DNA of 64,000 nt from an uncultured Bacteroidales bacterium (lineage in GTDB: Bacteria; Bacteroidota; Bacteroidia; Bacteroidales; Muribaculaceae). Shown piece after piece: positions 1-8,992 of this stretch. The stretch covers positions 19,202-83,201 of the forward strand of contig CACWID010000009.1 in assembly GCA_902760865.1 (NCBI GenBank), written 5' to 3'. The notes beneath the pieces were generated by a model. The model saw nothing but the letters and a program-made list of their open reading frames with translations. It was not told the origin of the DNA and did no database searches. The first letter of the stretch is position 1. Each line of letters starts with the position of its first letter. A program made the translations under genes and the position numbers.

Positions 1-13
1 CCAAGAAGAAGCG
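1..13 (+). tRNA. 3' end of an upstream tRNA-Asn copy (cut by window start)
   Basis: The first 13 bases are identical to the 3' half of the T stem, the 3' acceptor strand and the discriminator of the complete tRNA-Asn that follows (bases 104-116). The window therefore opens inside a tandem tRNA-Asn copy. Unlike the complete gene, CCA does not follow directly here. Confidence 0.6.
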
Positions 14-42
14 CAAGAGATATTTTAAGAAGAGAGAGGATT

Positions 43-116
43 GCTTCTTTAGCTCAGTTGGTTAGAGCATCTGACTGTTAATCAGGGGGTCCTTGGTTCA
101 AGTCCAAGAAGAAGCG
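43..116 (+). tRNA. tRNA-Asn (GTT)
   Basis: A complete cloverleaf can be drawn: 7-bp acceptor (GCTTCTT with AAGAAGC), D arm with AGTTGGTTAGAGC, anticodon loop CTGTTAA giving GTT, T loop TTCAAGT on a 5-bp stem, and discriminator G. CCA is encoded at 117-119. It lies about 30 bases after the tail of another copy, so the two are probably one transcript. Confidence 0.95.
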
Positions 117-118
117 CC

Positions 119-157
119 AAGAGCGAGGCTGCGTGAGTAGTCTCGCTCTTTGGTTTT
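119..157 (+). terminator. Rho-independent terminator after tRNA-Asn
   Basis: A 9-bp perfect stem (AAGAGCGAG at 119-127 with CTCGCTCTT at 142-150) with a 14-base loop is followed by a T-rich run, directly behind the encoded CCA. Confidence 0.85.
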
Positions 158-179
158 TAACCCCACAGAGACTAATAAA

Positions 180-735
180 CGCTGATTACGCTGATTATCG
201 CTAATTATTTTAATGAAATTCATGTAATCCGCGTAATTCGCGTATCAAAAATCAGGAATGCGGATGCCTAATCTGTTTAATCCGTATAATTCGCCGACAG
301 AAAAAGAATTCCGTTACTGCCCGGATGGCCTTGTCCTTATTGTCCTTATTGTTTTCTTTTTAGTTCTTAGCGTCTTAGCGCCTTAGCGTGAGGCAATCGA
401 GCACGGATGCCAGTTGTGTTTTCTTTACGTGAATTATCGCGAATTATCATTAATTAATTCATTCATGATCAATTGGCTTCGCCGCTAAAGGTTCACGGAA
501 ATTATATGTAAAATAAACCGAATGGGTCAACCTTAGCATAATTCGTAGTTTAAAATTGCAGAGTCAATTCGTGTAATTCGAAATAATAAGAATGCGGATG
601 CCAATTAGTTCAATTCGTGTAATTCGTAGTTCATATTCCGTTGCAGTCCGGATGGCCTTGTAATTATTGTACTTATTGTTTTCTTTTTAGTTCTTAGCGG
701 CTTAGCGCCTTGGCGTGAGGCAATGCGCGGATGCC
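180..735. repeat. Dispersed intergenic repeat region, copy A (three related modules)
   Basis: This non-coding stretch is built from degenerate AATTCGYGTAATTCG words and three modules, each closing on a GCGGATGCC-like word (near 265, 400 and 735). Bases 310-405 and 640-735 are direct copies of one module (CCGGATGGCCTTGT, then a TTATTGTTTTC tract, then a TTAGCG-rich tail). About 310 bases (roughly 420-735) recur in inverse orientation at about 25.55-25.86 kb with near 90 percent identity by eye. I see no reading frame. Bases 736-980 hold no recognisable feature before the phosphatase promoter. Confidence 0.8.
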
Positions 736-984
736 CAAGAAGCAAAAACCTTTTTGTCTTAGTGAACAGCTCTCCCATCCACTATCTTTGTCTTGGCAAC
801 TCCATCCCAAATACAGCATTTAACATTTTTTAGGAATCCCCCCCGAATTTTTTTGAGTCGAAAAATAAGAGATACTTGATTATCAGTGTGTTATAAAAGT
901 CCACTTCTGCACCACGAAAAGCGTTTTGACGGAGTTTCAGCTAAACAACTCTGTCTGTTTAGACCCACTTGCACAAATATTTTG

Positions 985-992
985 TAAATTTG
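985..992 (+). promoter_or_regulatory. -7 promoter element for the phosphatase pair
   Basis: TAAATTTG matches the Bacteroidetes -7 consensus TAnnTTTG, about 30 bases before the first phosphatase start. The -33 element is weak. Confidence 0.5.
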
Positions 993-1022
993 CGACACTG
1001 AATAACCAAGTGACACATTATT

Positions 1023-2327
1023 ATGAGACGAATTTTCTTCTTTATCTGCTTGACGCTGGTGGGGGTGATGACCCTCATGGCCGGGGTGCGCGAGGATTTC
1101 AAGGCGAACCCTAAGTTGAGCGCCAACAACTACCAGGCCTATCCCACAAGCGGATTTCCCGCCATCACGGCGGCCCCTGAGGGCTATGAGCCTTTCTTCA
1201 TCAACCACTATGGCCGCCACGGCAGCCGCTGGCTCATCCACGGCAAAACGTACTCGTGGCCCGTCGAAATCATGGAGAAAGCACAGAGCGAAGGCAAACT
1301 CACGCGACGTGGCGAGGAGGTACTCCAGATTCTGCGCCAGGTCCTTGATGCCAGCCAGGGACGCCTGGGCGAGCTGAGTGACATCGGGCACGAGCAGCAC
1401 CAGGGCATCGCGCGACGCATGTACCAGAATTTCCCGCAGGTGTTCCAGGACGGAGCACCCGTGGTAGCACGATCGACCGTGGTCATCCGTTGCATTCTGT
1501 CGATGCAGAACGAGGTCGATGTGCTCGCCTCGCTCAACCCGCGACTGCACATCACCACCGACGCCAGCGAGGCGACGATGTACTACATGAACTACCGCGA
1601 CAGCGTGGCCAGGGCCCTGCGGGCCACGATGATGCCTGAGCTCAAGAAATACCGCGAGAAGTGGGTCAACCCCAAGGGCCTGATGAAGAAACTCTTCAAT
1701 GACCAGCGTTGGGTGAAAGCTAACATCAGCGACGACGAGGCCCGCACCGGGATGCTCGGCCTGTTCGAGATCGTGGGCAACATGCAGAGCCACCACATGT
1801 TCGAGAACGTGAACATGTATGACCTGTTCAGTGCTGATGAAATTTATAATGTGTGGCGCTACAACAATGCCTACTGGTATATCAACTCTGGTGAGACGCC
1901 GCTGACGCAGTGCCGCGTGGACTATATGGAAGCCAACCTGCTGCGCAACTTCATCGAGGATGCCGACCGTGCCATCACCAGCGGACTGGCGGCTCCGGGC
2001 GCATCGCTGCGCTTCGGCCACGAGAGCGTGGTGCTGCCGCTGTGCTGCCTCATGGGCCTGAATGGCGCCGACTACCGCACCACCGACCTCGAGACGCTGG
2101 ACCAGCACTGGCAGACCTACAAAATCTTCCCCATGGCCACCAACATCCAGTTCGTCTATTTCCGCAAGGCCGGCAGCGATGACATCCTGATGCTCCCGCT
2201 GCTCAACGAGCGCGAGGCCACCTTGCCTGTCCAGACCGATGTCGCTCCCTATTACCACTGGAGTGACGTGCGCGACTACTTTATCGACAAACTTTCACGC
2301 CAACCCTTCATCACCACGCAGAAATGA
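1023..2327 (+). CDS. Secreted histidine acid phosphatase (MINPP/phytase-like), first of a tandem pair
   Basis: A 434-residue protein of histidine phosphatase clade 2. A signal peptide (about residues 1-21) is followed by the phosphohistidine motif RHGSRW at about 65-70 in the context HYGRHGSRW, and by FGHE near residue 332, the proton-donor position where this clade carries HD or HE. Bacteroides relatives include the inositol-polyphosphate phosphatase (MINPP) type, so phytate or another organic phosphate in the periplasm or outside the cell is a plausible substrate; substrate choice cannot be read from the sequence. The stop overlaps the start of a paralogue by 4 bases (ATGA), indicating translational coupling. 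Confidence 0.85.
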   Translation: MRRIFFFICLTLVGVMTLMAGVREDFKANPKLSANNYQAYPTSGFPAITAAPEGYEPFFINHYGRHGSRWLIHGKTYSWPVEIMEKAQSEGKLTRRGEEVLQILRQVLDASQGRLGELSDIGHEQHQGIARRMYQNFPQVFQDGAPVVARSTVVIRCILSMQNEVDVLASLNPRLHITTDASEATMYYMNYRDSVARALRATMMPELKKYREKWVNPKGLMKKLFNDQRWVKANISDDEARTGMLGLFEIVGNMQSHHMFENVNMYDLFSADEIYNVWRYNNAYWYINSGETPLTQCRVDYMEANLLRNFIEDADRAITSGLAAPGASLRFGHESVVLPLCCLMGLNGADYRTTDLETLDQHWQTYKIFPMATNIQFVYFRKAGSDDILMLPLLNEREATLPVQTDVAPYYHWSDVRDYFIDKLSRQPFITTQK

Positions 2328-3643
2328 AACGCATCTCCTTATATTTGATTATGGTAGCGCTGGTCGGCTTGACCCTCAGCGCACAATCTCCTAGAAATCA
2401 GGTCATCGGTAACTTTGACCGCTCGGCGAGCAACCATTATGCTTATCCCTACGGCACAGACCTGAAGGTGCCCGAGCTCAGCGCTGCCCCGGCTGGTTAT
2501 GAACCGTTCTATATCGACCACTATGGCCGTCACGGCAGCCGATGGCTGACCAATGCCAAATATTATGAGCGTCCCTGCAAGGAACTCGCCAAGGCCAAGG
2601 AGGCGGGTATGCTCAACCTGCAAGGCGAACTCTTGCGCCGGCAACTGACCATGGTCTACGAGACCTCGCGTCACCGTGCGGGCGACTTGAGCGACGAGGG
2701 TGCCGTGCAGCATCAGGAAATCGCCCAGCGCATGTTCGATAACTTCCCCGAGGTGTTCGCCGGCGATGCGCGCGTGGATGCCCGCTCGACCGTCATCATC
2801 CGCTGCATCCTGTCGATGCAGAACGAGACCATGCGTCTGCGCTCACTCAATCCGAGCCTGCGCATCACCACCGATGCCAGCTACCACGACATGTATTACA
2901 TGGGCTGGGGCTACGGTGAGGATACGCTGGCCAATGACCTGCGCAAGAGCGTGGATCCCATTTCTGACGACATGTACGTCAAGCACCTGGACCCCAAGCG
3001 CTTCATTGCTCAGTTGGTAAATGACACCGCATGGGCTGCCGCCAACCTCAATGGCCGTCAACTCATGCGTGACGTGTTCGACGTGGCCGGGTCGCTCCAG
3101 GGACACAACTTTTTTGACGAGATTAATCTGTACCACTACTTCAGCAACAGCGAGATTTTCGAGCTCTGGCGCTTGAAGAACATCTACTGGTACATCCATT
3201 GGGCCAACGCTCCCCAGAACGGCAACCGCATGCCCTTCATCGAGCGCGCTCTGCTGCGCGACATGATTGAGAAGGCCGACGAGGCAATCCGCACTGGCGA
3301 GCGCGGTGCGTCGCTGCGCTTCGGCCACGAGACCTGTGTGCTGCCGCTGGCATGCCTCATGGAGCTGGACAGCGTGAACTATAGTTGTGACGACCTCGAG
3401 ACGCTACATGAGCACTGGCAGGACTACAACACCATTCCCAAGGCTTGCAACATCCAGATGGTCTTCTACCGCCTTAAGGGAACAGGCGGTAACAATCCCG
3501 ATGATATCCTGGTCAAAGTCCTGCTCAACGAGCATGAGGCCAAGCTGCCCGTCAAGCCCGTCACGGGCCCCTACTACCGCTGGACCGACCTTCGTCGCTA
3601 CTATAACCAGAAACTGGCTACCGCCATCAACTGGAACGTATAA
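2324..3643 (+). CDS. Secreted histidine acid phosphatase (MINPP/phytase-like), second of a tandem pair
   Basis: A 439-residue paralogue of the preceding gene with the same layout: signal peptide (1-20), HYGRHGSRWL (RHGSR at about 69-73), the shared segment ARSTVIIRCILSMQNE, and RFGHE near residue 335. The ATG lies in the ATGA overlap with the upstream stop. Conserved blocks are easily aligned but the intervening sequence has diverged, so the duplication is not recent. The two enzymes may differ in substrate or in the phosphate positions they attack. A strong hairpin terminator follows. Confidence 0.85.
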   Translation: MKRISLYLIMVALVGLTLSAQSPRNQVIGNFDRSASNHYAYPYGTDLKVPELSAAPAGYEPFYIDHYGRHGSRWLTNAKYYERPCKELAKAKEAGMLNLQGELLRRQLTMVYETSRHRAGDLSDEGAVQHQEIAQRMFDNFPEVFAGDARVDARSTVIIRCILSMQNETMRLRSLNPSLRITTDASYHDMYYMGWGYGEDTLANDLRKSVDPISDDMYVKHLDPKRFIAQLVNDTAWAAANLNGRQLMRDVFDVAGSLQGHNFFDEINLYHYFSNSEIFELWRLKNIYWYIHWANAPQNGNRMPFIERALLRDMIEKADEAIRTGERGASLRFGHETCVLPLACLMELDSVNYSCDDLETLHEHWQDYNTIPKACNIQMVFYRLKGTGGNNPDDILVKVLLNEHEAKLPVKPVTGPYYRWTDLRRYYNQKLATAINWNV

Positions 3644-3646
3644 AAG

Positions 3647-3675
3647 AAAAAGTGCCGCAATTTGCGGCACTTTTT
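3647..3675. terminator. Bidirectional terminator between convergent genes
   Basis: A nearly loopless hairpin (AAAAAGTGCCGCAA against TTGCGGCACTTTTT) has an A run on one side and a T run on the other, so it can stop both the phosphatase transcript and the leftward glycosyltransferase transcript. Confidence 0.9.
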
Positions 3676-3680
3676 GATTA

Positions 3681-4934
3681 TTAATTAGAGAGGGCGGCTT
3701 GATAGACGGCCGTGTATCGTTGGGCGGCGACCGATTCGCTATAGGTGGCCAGGGCGTAGGCTCTGGCTGCTTGGCTCAGGGCGGGCAGCCGGGCGTCGTC
3801 CAGGCACCAGGCGATGCCCTGTGCAAAATCGATGCTGTCGCAATAATCGGCCACATAACCGTCCTGCTTGTGGTTGATCATCTCGGGGATGCCACCGACG
3901 TTAAAGCCCACACAGGGCACGCCGCAGGCCATTGCCTCGACGATGGTGTTGGGCAGGTTATCCTGCAATGAGGGCGTGACAAACAGGTCGGCGGCGTTGT
4001 ACAGTTGAGCGATTTCGGCTTCGTTACTCAGGTAATTGATGGGATAGACAGGTAGCGGCAGGGCCTCTTTGACGCTCACAGCGTCACCGCCGAGCACAGC
4101 AACACCCAATTTGTCTGGCAGCGTGGGGTGATGCATGCTGATGTGCTCGCAGGCTTCAGCCAGGTAGCGGAACCCCTTGCGCTCATCGGTGATGCGCTGG
4201 GCACCGAACAACAGGAGCCGCATGTCTTGGGGCAGGTTGAACTTCTTGCGGGCTGCTGTCTTATCCATGGGAGTAAACACGTCGGTGTCGATGGCATTGG
4301 GAATGTTGGTGACCGTGTGGCCCCGGGTCAGGACGCTCTGTCGAGCCAGGTCGGCCATCCATCGGCTGCAGCCCACAAAGGTCACGTTACGGCCCTGATA
4401 CATCGCCCGCTTGCGATCAAATACACGGCGGGCCCAATCCACGCCGACGTTTTTCAGCATCGGGCATTTCAGGCACTGGGATTGATACTTGTCACACTCG
4501 CCCGAGTAGTGGCAGATACCCGTGAAATACCACTGGTCGTGCAGCGTGATCACCACGGGCTTGCCCGAGGCGAGGATGCGTTCCAGGTCGTTCAGCGACA
4601 GGTAGCCCTGGTTGACCCAATGCAGGTGGATGACGTCGGCCCAGCGGAACTCGTCCAGCGTGGTGATATCAGAGCCGGCATTGGCGATATCAACCTGGAA
4701 GAGATTCTTGCGGCTCAGCCCGTTGGCTAGCCAGATGACGCCGCGCTCCCACAGGAACTTGGCCTTCAGGCGCCAGGACTGGGGGATTGTAGAGACCTCG
4801 GGGGCCTCGCTCTTGCGGTCGCGCACGAGCATCCGCGCCTCGACCCCGTTGTGGTTCAAGGCATGCAGCAGCCGGTTGGCGGCGATGGCCGCTCCTCCTG
4901 TGCGCTCGGCAGTATTGACAATCAGTACATGCAT
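3681..4934 (-). CDS. Glycosyltransferase family 4 (GT-B fold)
   Basis: A 417-residue retaining GT4-type enzyme expected to add a sugar to a surface glycan, capsule or LPS precursor in the cytoplasm. The N-terminus (HVLIVNTAERTGGAA) has the glycine-rich acceptor loop, and the C-terminal nucleotide-sugar domain carries EAMACGVPCVGFNVGG (about residue 331) with the catalytic-type glutamate. A cysteine cluster, GECDKYQSQCLKCPML (around residue 145), looks like a small metal site, as seen in WcaC-like Bacteroidetes members. It starts 8 bases after the acetyltransferase stop, so the two form an operon. The sugar and the acceptor are unknown. Confidence 0.85.
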   Translation of the reverse strand: MHVLIVNTAERTGGAAIAANRLLHALNHNGVEARMLVRDRKSEAPEVSTIPQSWRLKAKFLWERGVIWLANGLSRKNLFQVDIANAGSDITTLDEFRWADVIHLHWVNQGYLSLNDLERILASGKPVVITLHDQWYFTGICHYSGECDKYQSQCLKCPMLKNVGVDWARRVFDRKRAMYQGRNVTFVGCSRWMADLARQSVLTRGHTVTNIPNAIDTDVFTPMDKTAARKKFNLPQDMRLLLFGAQRITDERKGFRYLAEACEHISMHHPTLPDKLGVAVLGGDAVSVKEALPLPVYPINYLSNEAEIAQLYNAADLFVTPSLQDNLPNTIVEAMACGVPCVGFNVGGIPEMINHKQDGYVADYCDSIDFAQGIAWCLDDARLPALSQAARAYALATYSESVAAQRYTAVYQAALSN

Positions 4935-4942
4935 GGTGAGAA

Positions 4943-5518
4943 CTATAATGCTAAGTCAACCCTCTCTCCACCTTGTTTTACGATTCTGGCGGGATTGCCC
5001 ACCACCGTACAACCCGACGGAACATCCTTATTGACAACCGTATTAGCACCAATGGTGACGTTGTCGCCAATGGTGATGCCTCCAAACAATGTCGCTCCCG
5101 TCATGATGCGCACATTGTCACCAATCACGGGCGCCCCGTTCTTGCCATTTCCCAGCGTCACCAGTTGCAGGCAGTAGAAATCGCGGCCGATGGAGCGGGC
5201 ATTGAGATAGGTGGCATAGCTGTGCTCAAAGTGGGCTCCTTCACCGATACTTGGACACCAGATGTGCATCGTCCGCTCAGGGGGCATCAGCCACGAGATG
5301 AACACCGAGCGATATTCGCCCATGCGGTAATAGAACAGGTTGCGGAATGTCCTTTCCCTGGTGCAGGCCTTGATGAAATTCAGCACCGAGTCATTGCAGT
5401 CCTGAACCTTGAGCAAGTCGTTCCTCAACTTGTCTCGATGCATCAGGAACAGAACAATGTGCGGCAACATCCTAATTGTGGATGCCGACAGTATGATGGC
5501 TTGTGTGACTGGATTCAT
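4943..5518 (-). CDS. Left-handed beta-helix O-acetyltransferase (CysE/WcaB-like)
   Basis: A 191-residue protein whose C-terminal half is a hexapeptide-repeat helix (GDNVRIMTGATLFGGITIGD and following repeats), ending in a loop with GNPARIV as in serine- and sugar-O-acetyltransferases. The N-terminal helices resemble those of surface-polysaccharide acetyltransferases. Pairing with a GT4 gene eight bases downstream favours sugar O-acetylation over cysteine synthesis. Its promoter overlaps two dyad repeats that look like operators. Confidence 0.8.
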   Translation of the reverse strand: MNPVTQAIILSASTIRMLPHIVLFLMHRDKLRNDLLKVQDCNDSVLNFIKACTRERTFRNLFYYRMGEYRSVFISWLMPPERTMHIWCPSIGEGAHFEHSYATYLNARSIGRDFYCLQLVTLGNGKNGAPVIGDNVRIMTGATLFGGITIGDNVTIGANTVVNKDVPSGCTVVGNPARIVKQGGERVDLAL

Positions 5519-5554
5519 GTGCTATTATTTCTTGAAAACCAACAATGATTATTA

Positions 5555-5562
5555 CAAAAGTA
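5555..5562 (-). promoter_or_regulatory. -7 element of the acetyltransferase-glycosyltransferase operon
   Basis: Read leftward, TACTTTTG fits TAnnTTTG and implies a leader of about 30 bases. The region expected to hold the -33 element is covered by the twin dyads at 5569-5598. Confidence 0.6.
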
Positions 5563-5568
5563 CAAAAA

Positions 5569-5598
5569 GTTACATGGATGTAAGTTACATGGATGTAA
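5569..5598. promoter_or_regulatory. Twin 15-bp dyad repeats, candidate operator
   Basis: Two exact head-to-tail copies of GTTACATGGATGTAA abut at 5569-5583 and 5584-5598. Each contains the perfect dyad TTACAT-gg-ATGTAA. They lie immediately upstream of the leftward -7 element, where a repressor or activator dimer pair could bind. A hairpin role in the RNA is an alternative. Confidence 0.55.
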
Positions 5599-5640
5599 CT
5601 TTTTTCTGTAATATTAGGTCTTAGCTCTGTAAATCAGGCG

Positions 5641-5676
5641 ATAAAAAGAGCGGCTCCCAAACGAGAACCGCTCTCA
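5641..5676 (-). terminator. Terminator of pckA
   Basis: The stem GAGCGGCTC pairs with GAG-aa-CCGCTC (two-base bulge) and, read leftward, is followed by a T run (CTTTTTAT). It lies about 35 bases after the pckA stop. Confidence 0.75.
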
Positions 5677-5709
5677 AAACTATAGAATTTGTTTTATTAT
5701 TGCCCTAGT

Positions 5710-7326
5710 TTAGAGCTGGGGACCTGCGGCTACCAGAGCCTTGCCTGCCTCGTTGTCCTCGTACTTGACGAAGTTCTTGATGAAGCGGCTTGCCAGATCC
5801 TTGGCCTTCTCTTCCCACTGTGATGCGTCGGCGTAGGTGTCGCGCGGGTCGAGGATGCCGGTGTCAACGCCCTCAAGCACGGTGGGCACAGTGAAGTTGA
5901 AGTAAGGAATCACCTTGGTGGGAGCGTTGTCGATGCTGTGGTTCAGGATAGCGTTGATGATACCGCGGGTATCCTGAATGGAGATGCGCTTGCCAGTGCC
6001 GTTCCAACCGGTGTTCACCAGATAAGCCTTGGCACCGCTGGCTTCCATGCGCTTAACGAGCTCCTCGGCATACTTCGTGGGATGCAGCTCCAGGAATGCC
6101 TGGCCGAAGCAAGCGCTGAAGGTGGGGGTGGGCTCGGTGATGCCGCGCTCGGTACCTGCGAGCTTGGCGGTGAAACCGCTCAGGAAGTAGTACTTGGTCT
6201 GCTCCGAGTCGAGAATCGATACGGGAGGCAGTACGCCGAAGGCGTCAGCACTCAAGAAAATCACCTGCTTGGCAGCGGGAGCGTGGCTGATGGGGCGCAC
6301 GATGTTCTTGATGTGGTAGATGGGGTAGCTCACGCGGGTATTCTCAGTCACGCTCTTGTCGGCGAAGTCGATCTTGCCGTTCTCATCGACGGTGACGTTC
6401 TCGAGCAATGCGTCGCGGCGGATAGCGTTGTAGATGTCGGGCTCAGCCTCCTTGTCAAGGTTGATGACCTTGGCATAGCAGCCACCCTCGAAGTTGAAGA
6501 TACCGTTGTCGTCCCAGCCGTGCTCGTCGTCGCCGATGAGTTTGCGGTTCGGGTCGGTGCTCAGGGTGGTCTTGCCGGTGCCGGACAGACCGAAGAAGAT
6601 AGCGGTGTTCTCGCCGTTCATGTCGCAGTTGGCCGAGCAGTGCATGGCGGCAATGCCCTTCAGCGGCAGGAAGTAATTCATCATCGAGAACATACCCTTC
6701 TTCATCTCACCACCGTACCAGGTGTTGAGGATGACCTGCTCGTTGCTGGTCACGTTGAAGACAACGGCGGTGTCGCTGTTCAGACCCAGCTCCTTGTAGT
6801 TGTCCACCTTGGCCTTGCTGGCGCAATAAACGGTGAAGTCGGGCTCCTGGTCAAACTCCTCCTCGTTCTGGGGACGGATGAACATGTTGGTCACGAAGTG
6901 GGCCTGCCATGCCACCTCCATGATGAAGCGAACCTTCATGCGGGTGTCCTTGTTGGCACCGCAGAAGCCGTCAACTACGAACAGGCGCTTGCCGCTCAAC
7001 TGCTTCACGGCGAGGTCCTTCAGGGCTGCCCAAGTGGCCTCGGTCACGGGCTTGTTGTCGTTGGGGTAACCGGGAGTGGTCCACCACACCTTGTCATGGC
7101 TGTTGGCATCGTCAACGATGAATTTGTCTTTGGGCGAACGGCCGGTGTAGATACCGGTCATCACGTTGATGGCACCCAGCTCGGTCTCCTGACCCTTGTC
7201 ATAGCCCTCGAGCTCGGGCCTCATCTCCTCGTTGAACAACACCTCATAAGTAGGGTTGTACTGTACCTCGGTAACACCAGTGATACCATACTTTTCTGCT
7301 AAGATAGCCTTATCAAATCTAGCCAT
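5710..7326 (-). CDS. pckA: Phosphoenolpyruvate carboxykinase (ATP)
   Basis: A 538-residue cytoplasmic enzyme interconverting oxaloacetate + ATP with PEP + CO2 + ADP. In Bacteroidales it mostly runs towards oxaloacetate for succinate fermentation. The P-loop GLSGTGKTT lies at about 244-252, followed by the metal-binding [17 protein letters not shown] and the arginine-rich GTERG segment match the substrate-site motifs of the ATP-dependent family, and the length is typical. It is monocistronic, with a good promoter and its own terminator. Confidence 0.97.
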   Translation of the reverse strand: MARFDKAILAEKYGITGVTEVQYNPTYEVLFNEEMRPELEGYDKGQETELGAINVMTGIYTGRSPKDKFIVDDANSHDKVWWTTPGYPNDNKPVTEATWAALKDLAVKQLSGKRLFVVDGFCGANKDTRMKVRFIMEVAWQAHFVTNMFIRPQNEEEFDQEPDFTVYCASKAKVDNYKELGLNSDTAVVFNVTSNEQVILNTWYGGEMKKGMFSMMNYFLPLKGIAAMHCSANCDMNGENTAIFFGLSGTGKTTLSTDPNRKLIGDDEHGWDDNGIFNFEGGCYAKVINLDKEAEPDIYNAIRRDALLENVTVDENGKIDFADKSVTENTRVSYPIYHIKNIVRPISHAPAAKQVIFLSADAFGVLPPVSILDSEQTKYYFLSGFTAKLAGTERGITEPTPTFSACFGQAFLELHPTKYAEELVKRMEASGAKAYLVNTGWNGTGKRISIQDTRGIINAILNHSIDNAPTKVIPYFNFTVPTVLEGVDTGILDPRDTYADASQWEEKAKDLASRFIKNFVKYEDNEAGKALVAAGPQL

Positions 7327-7379
7327 AATAAATCTTTAAATATAAATGTTTTACGAAATTCCTGTTTTAAAAATCGGTG

Positions 7380-7409
7380 CAAAAGTACTCATTATTTTAT
7401 AATGTGCAA
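7380..7409 (-). promoter_or_regulatory. pckA promoter (-7 and -33 elements)
   Basis: Leftward TACTTTTG (7380-7387) is preceded by TTG (7407-7409) with a 19-base spacer, the classical Bacteroides spacing. The leader is about 50 bases. Confidence 0.7.
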
Positions 7410-7577
7410 CGCTAATTAAAGAAATTTTTCCGTAATTATAGCCTCGTTATACTTTTTTAGCACTCGTTTGCTGCATTTTGGTAGGCGAATCTACGGCTTT
7501 ACCGCATCAATAGGAAATCCTTTTAATCCGTTAAATCCGCCGACTTTAATACACGATTAAATCTTCAGAGAAATCGG

Positions 7578-8159
7578 TTAGCAGCCGCCGCAGCCACAGT
7601 CGCAGCCGTCGCCGTGCTCGTGACCGCAGTCGCCTCCGCCGCAGTCGTCACAGCCGCATCCGCAGCCGTGATGGTGGCGGGGTTGGAGCTCCTCGGGAGT
7701 GGCGTCGCGCACGAGTTGCACCTCTCCGCAGTAGCGCACGGTCTCGCCGGCGAGCTGGTGGTTGAAGTCCATGAAGACCTTGTCATCGGTCACGCGCATG
7801 ACCATGCCGTCGAGTCTCATGCCCTCTTGGGTCATCATCGGCACGATGGCACCGGGACGGATGTGCTCGGCGTCAAACTTGCCCTCAACGTGGAAGATTT
7901 CCTTGTCAAGTTCATAGATGAGGTCGGGGTTCTTCATGCCGAAAGCCTTCTCGGGCTCGAGCGTGAAGTCAAAATGGTCGCCCTGCTCCAGACCCATAAT
8001 CTGGTTCTGGAACTCTTCCAGCAGAGCCACATCAAGCCCGAATACGAATGCGTCGGGATGCTCCTTGGTGAACTTGAACACGCTCGTCTGCTCCTCGCCG
8101 TTGACAACAAAGATCTCATACACGAGCTCAACATATTTTCCTGCTTCGATTTTAGCCAT
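7578..8159 (-). CDS. slyD: FKBP-type peptidyl-prolyl isomerase, SlyD-like, with metal-binding tail
   Basis: A 193-residue folding helper from the start MAKIEAGKYVEL; a further upstream in-frame ATG would add 18 residues without family character and would fall in the leader. The FKBP half is split by an insert-in-flap chaperone domain as in SlyD (EKAFGMKNPDLIYEL ... FDAEHIRPGAIVPM ... DFNHQLAGETV). The last 35 residues are almost entirely His, Cys, Gly and Asp (RHHHGCGCGCDDCGGG and on), the nickel/zinc-binding tail of SlyD. Likely cytoplasmic, with proline isomerisation and possibly metal storage. Monocistronic. Confidence 0.9.
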   Translation of the reverse strand: MAKIEAGKYVELVYEIFVVNGEEQTSVFKFTKEHPDAFVFGLDVALLEEFQNQIMGLEQGDHFDFTLEPEKAFGMKNPDLIYELDKEIFHVEGKFDAEHIRPGAIVPMMTQEGMRLDGMVMRVTDDKVFMDFNHQLAGETVRYCGEVQLVRDATPEELQPRHHHGCGCGCDDCGGGDCGHEHGDGCDCGCGGC

Positions 8160-8210
8160 TCTTTTTGTGTTGTTAAGTTTTAAATGTTTGTTATTAGTCA
8201 ATTGTGGGTA

Positions 8211-8218
8211 CAAAGATA
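8211..8218 (-). promoter_or_regulatory. -7 element for the SlyD-like gene
   Basis: Leftward TATCTTTG fits TAnnTTTG, about 50 bases before the chosen start, which supports that start over the upstream ATG. Bases 8219-8585 beyond it hold only AT-rich sequence and scattered AATTAAGCG-type words; I see no gene there. Confidence 0.55.
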
Positions 8219-8589
8219 CAAAGAAGTTTTCACTTTTCGGCTCTTAAATGGCGAATTAAGCGAATTAAACGTGAAGTAGCCATTCAGCGAATTGGCTTCG
8301 CTCTATGCCCATGATGCGATAAGTGCTTGTTTTAAAGTTATTTAGGGCTGTGTCGAAGTTCAATATGTCAAATATCGTTTGTCAATGATTGGTTATTATG
8401 TAATTGAAAATTAAACACTTAGCGGCTTGGTGTGAGCTTCGTTTGGCAGAATGATCACAAGCACAAGGCTGCCTTCCCGCTTCTCTGATATGCAGAATTT
8501 GGGATGGATTATCATGGTAAGGAGCTGCTCGTTTTACCTATAAAAAAGGCCGATTCGTAGAAAAAACTGCAAATTATTGATGAATATTC

Positions 8590-8619
8590 TTGCATTATTA
8601 AAAATTCAACCTACCTTTG
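8590..8619 (+). promoter_or_regulatory. Promoter of the candidate ncRNA
   Basis: TTG (8590-8592) and TACCTTTG (8612-8619) are separated by exactly 19 bases, the best Bacteroidetes promoter in this part of the window, yet no open reading frame follows. Transcription would begin near 8623. Confidence 0.7.
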
Positions 8620-8623
8620 TGCG

Positions 8624-8745
8624 CTAGAAATCAACAGCCGTTTGGCGATGCTGAGGGGTAGCTCCCGCTGATTGCGACCGTTCATGCAACGAGACAGGAT
8701 ATACCCTCGATGGCCAAACAATTGACAGGCTGTGGATTTTGCCGG
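8624..8745 (+). ncRNA. Candidate structured non-coding RNA (rod-like, 6S-type fold possible)
   Basis: Starting at a strong promoter, the RNA can fold into one long interrupted rod: 8628-8632 with 8735-8739, 8634-8639 with 8728-8733, 8640-8646 (GTTTGGC) with 8713-8719 (GCCAAAC), and GAGGGGTA (8653-8660) with TACCCTC (8702-8708), closed by a TTGC/GCAA hairpin. A long rod with a large asymmetric internal loop is the general form of 6S RNA, but I cannot show homology. tmRNA, RNase P RNA and SRP RNA signatures are absent. The transcript may run on to the terminator at 9027 (about 400 nt), and 8847-8886 forms a further hairpin. Confidence 0.45.
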
Positions 8746-8992
8746 AAAAACCGCATGTTTGAGATTGCTTGCTAAGATATAAAAAGGTTTTTATTTACTG
8801 TGGTTATGAAACCAATGTTGACACATCTCTTGATGTTCACCCTGTTTGTTGTGACAGAGTGGACTGTGTCATGGCCCTGACAACATAAATGTTGGCAGTA
8901 GCCACCTGCTTTAATGCGGGAATGAACGACCGTCAAGGTCACCAAATTAAGAACCAACACTAAGAATAATCATTTATAACTCTTTGCATTAT

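Noticed and set aside
891-2258. 455-codon leftward open frame opposite the first phosphatase
   Set aside because: Antisense shadow of a GC-rich gene; the product is Val/His/Ala-rich without motifs, while the other strand encodes a clear histidine phosphatase.
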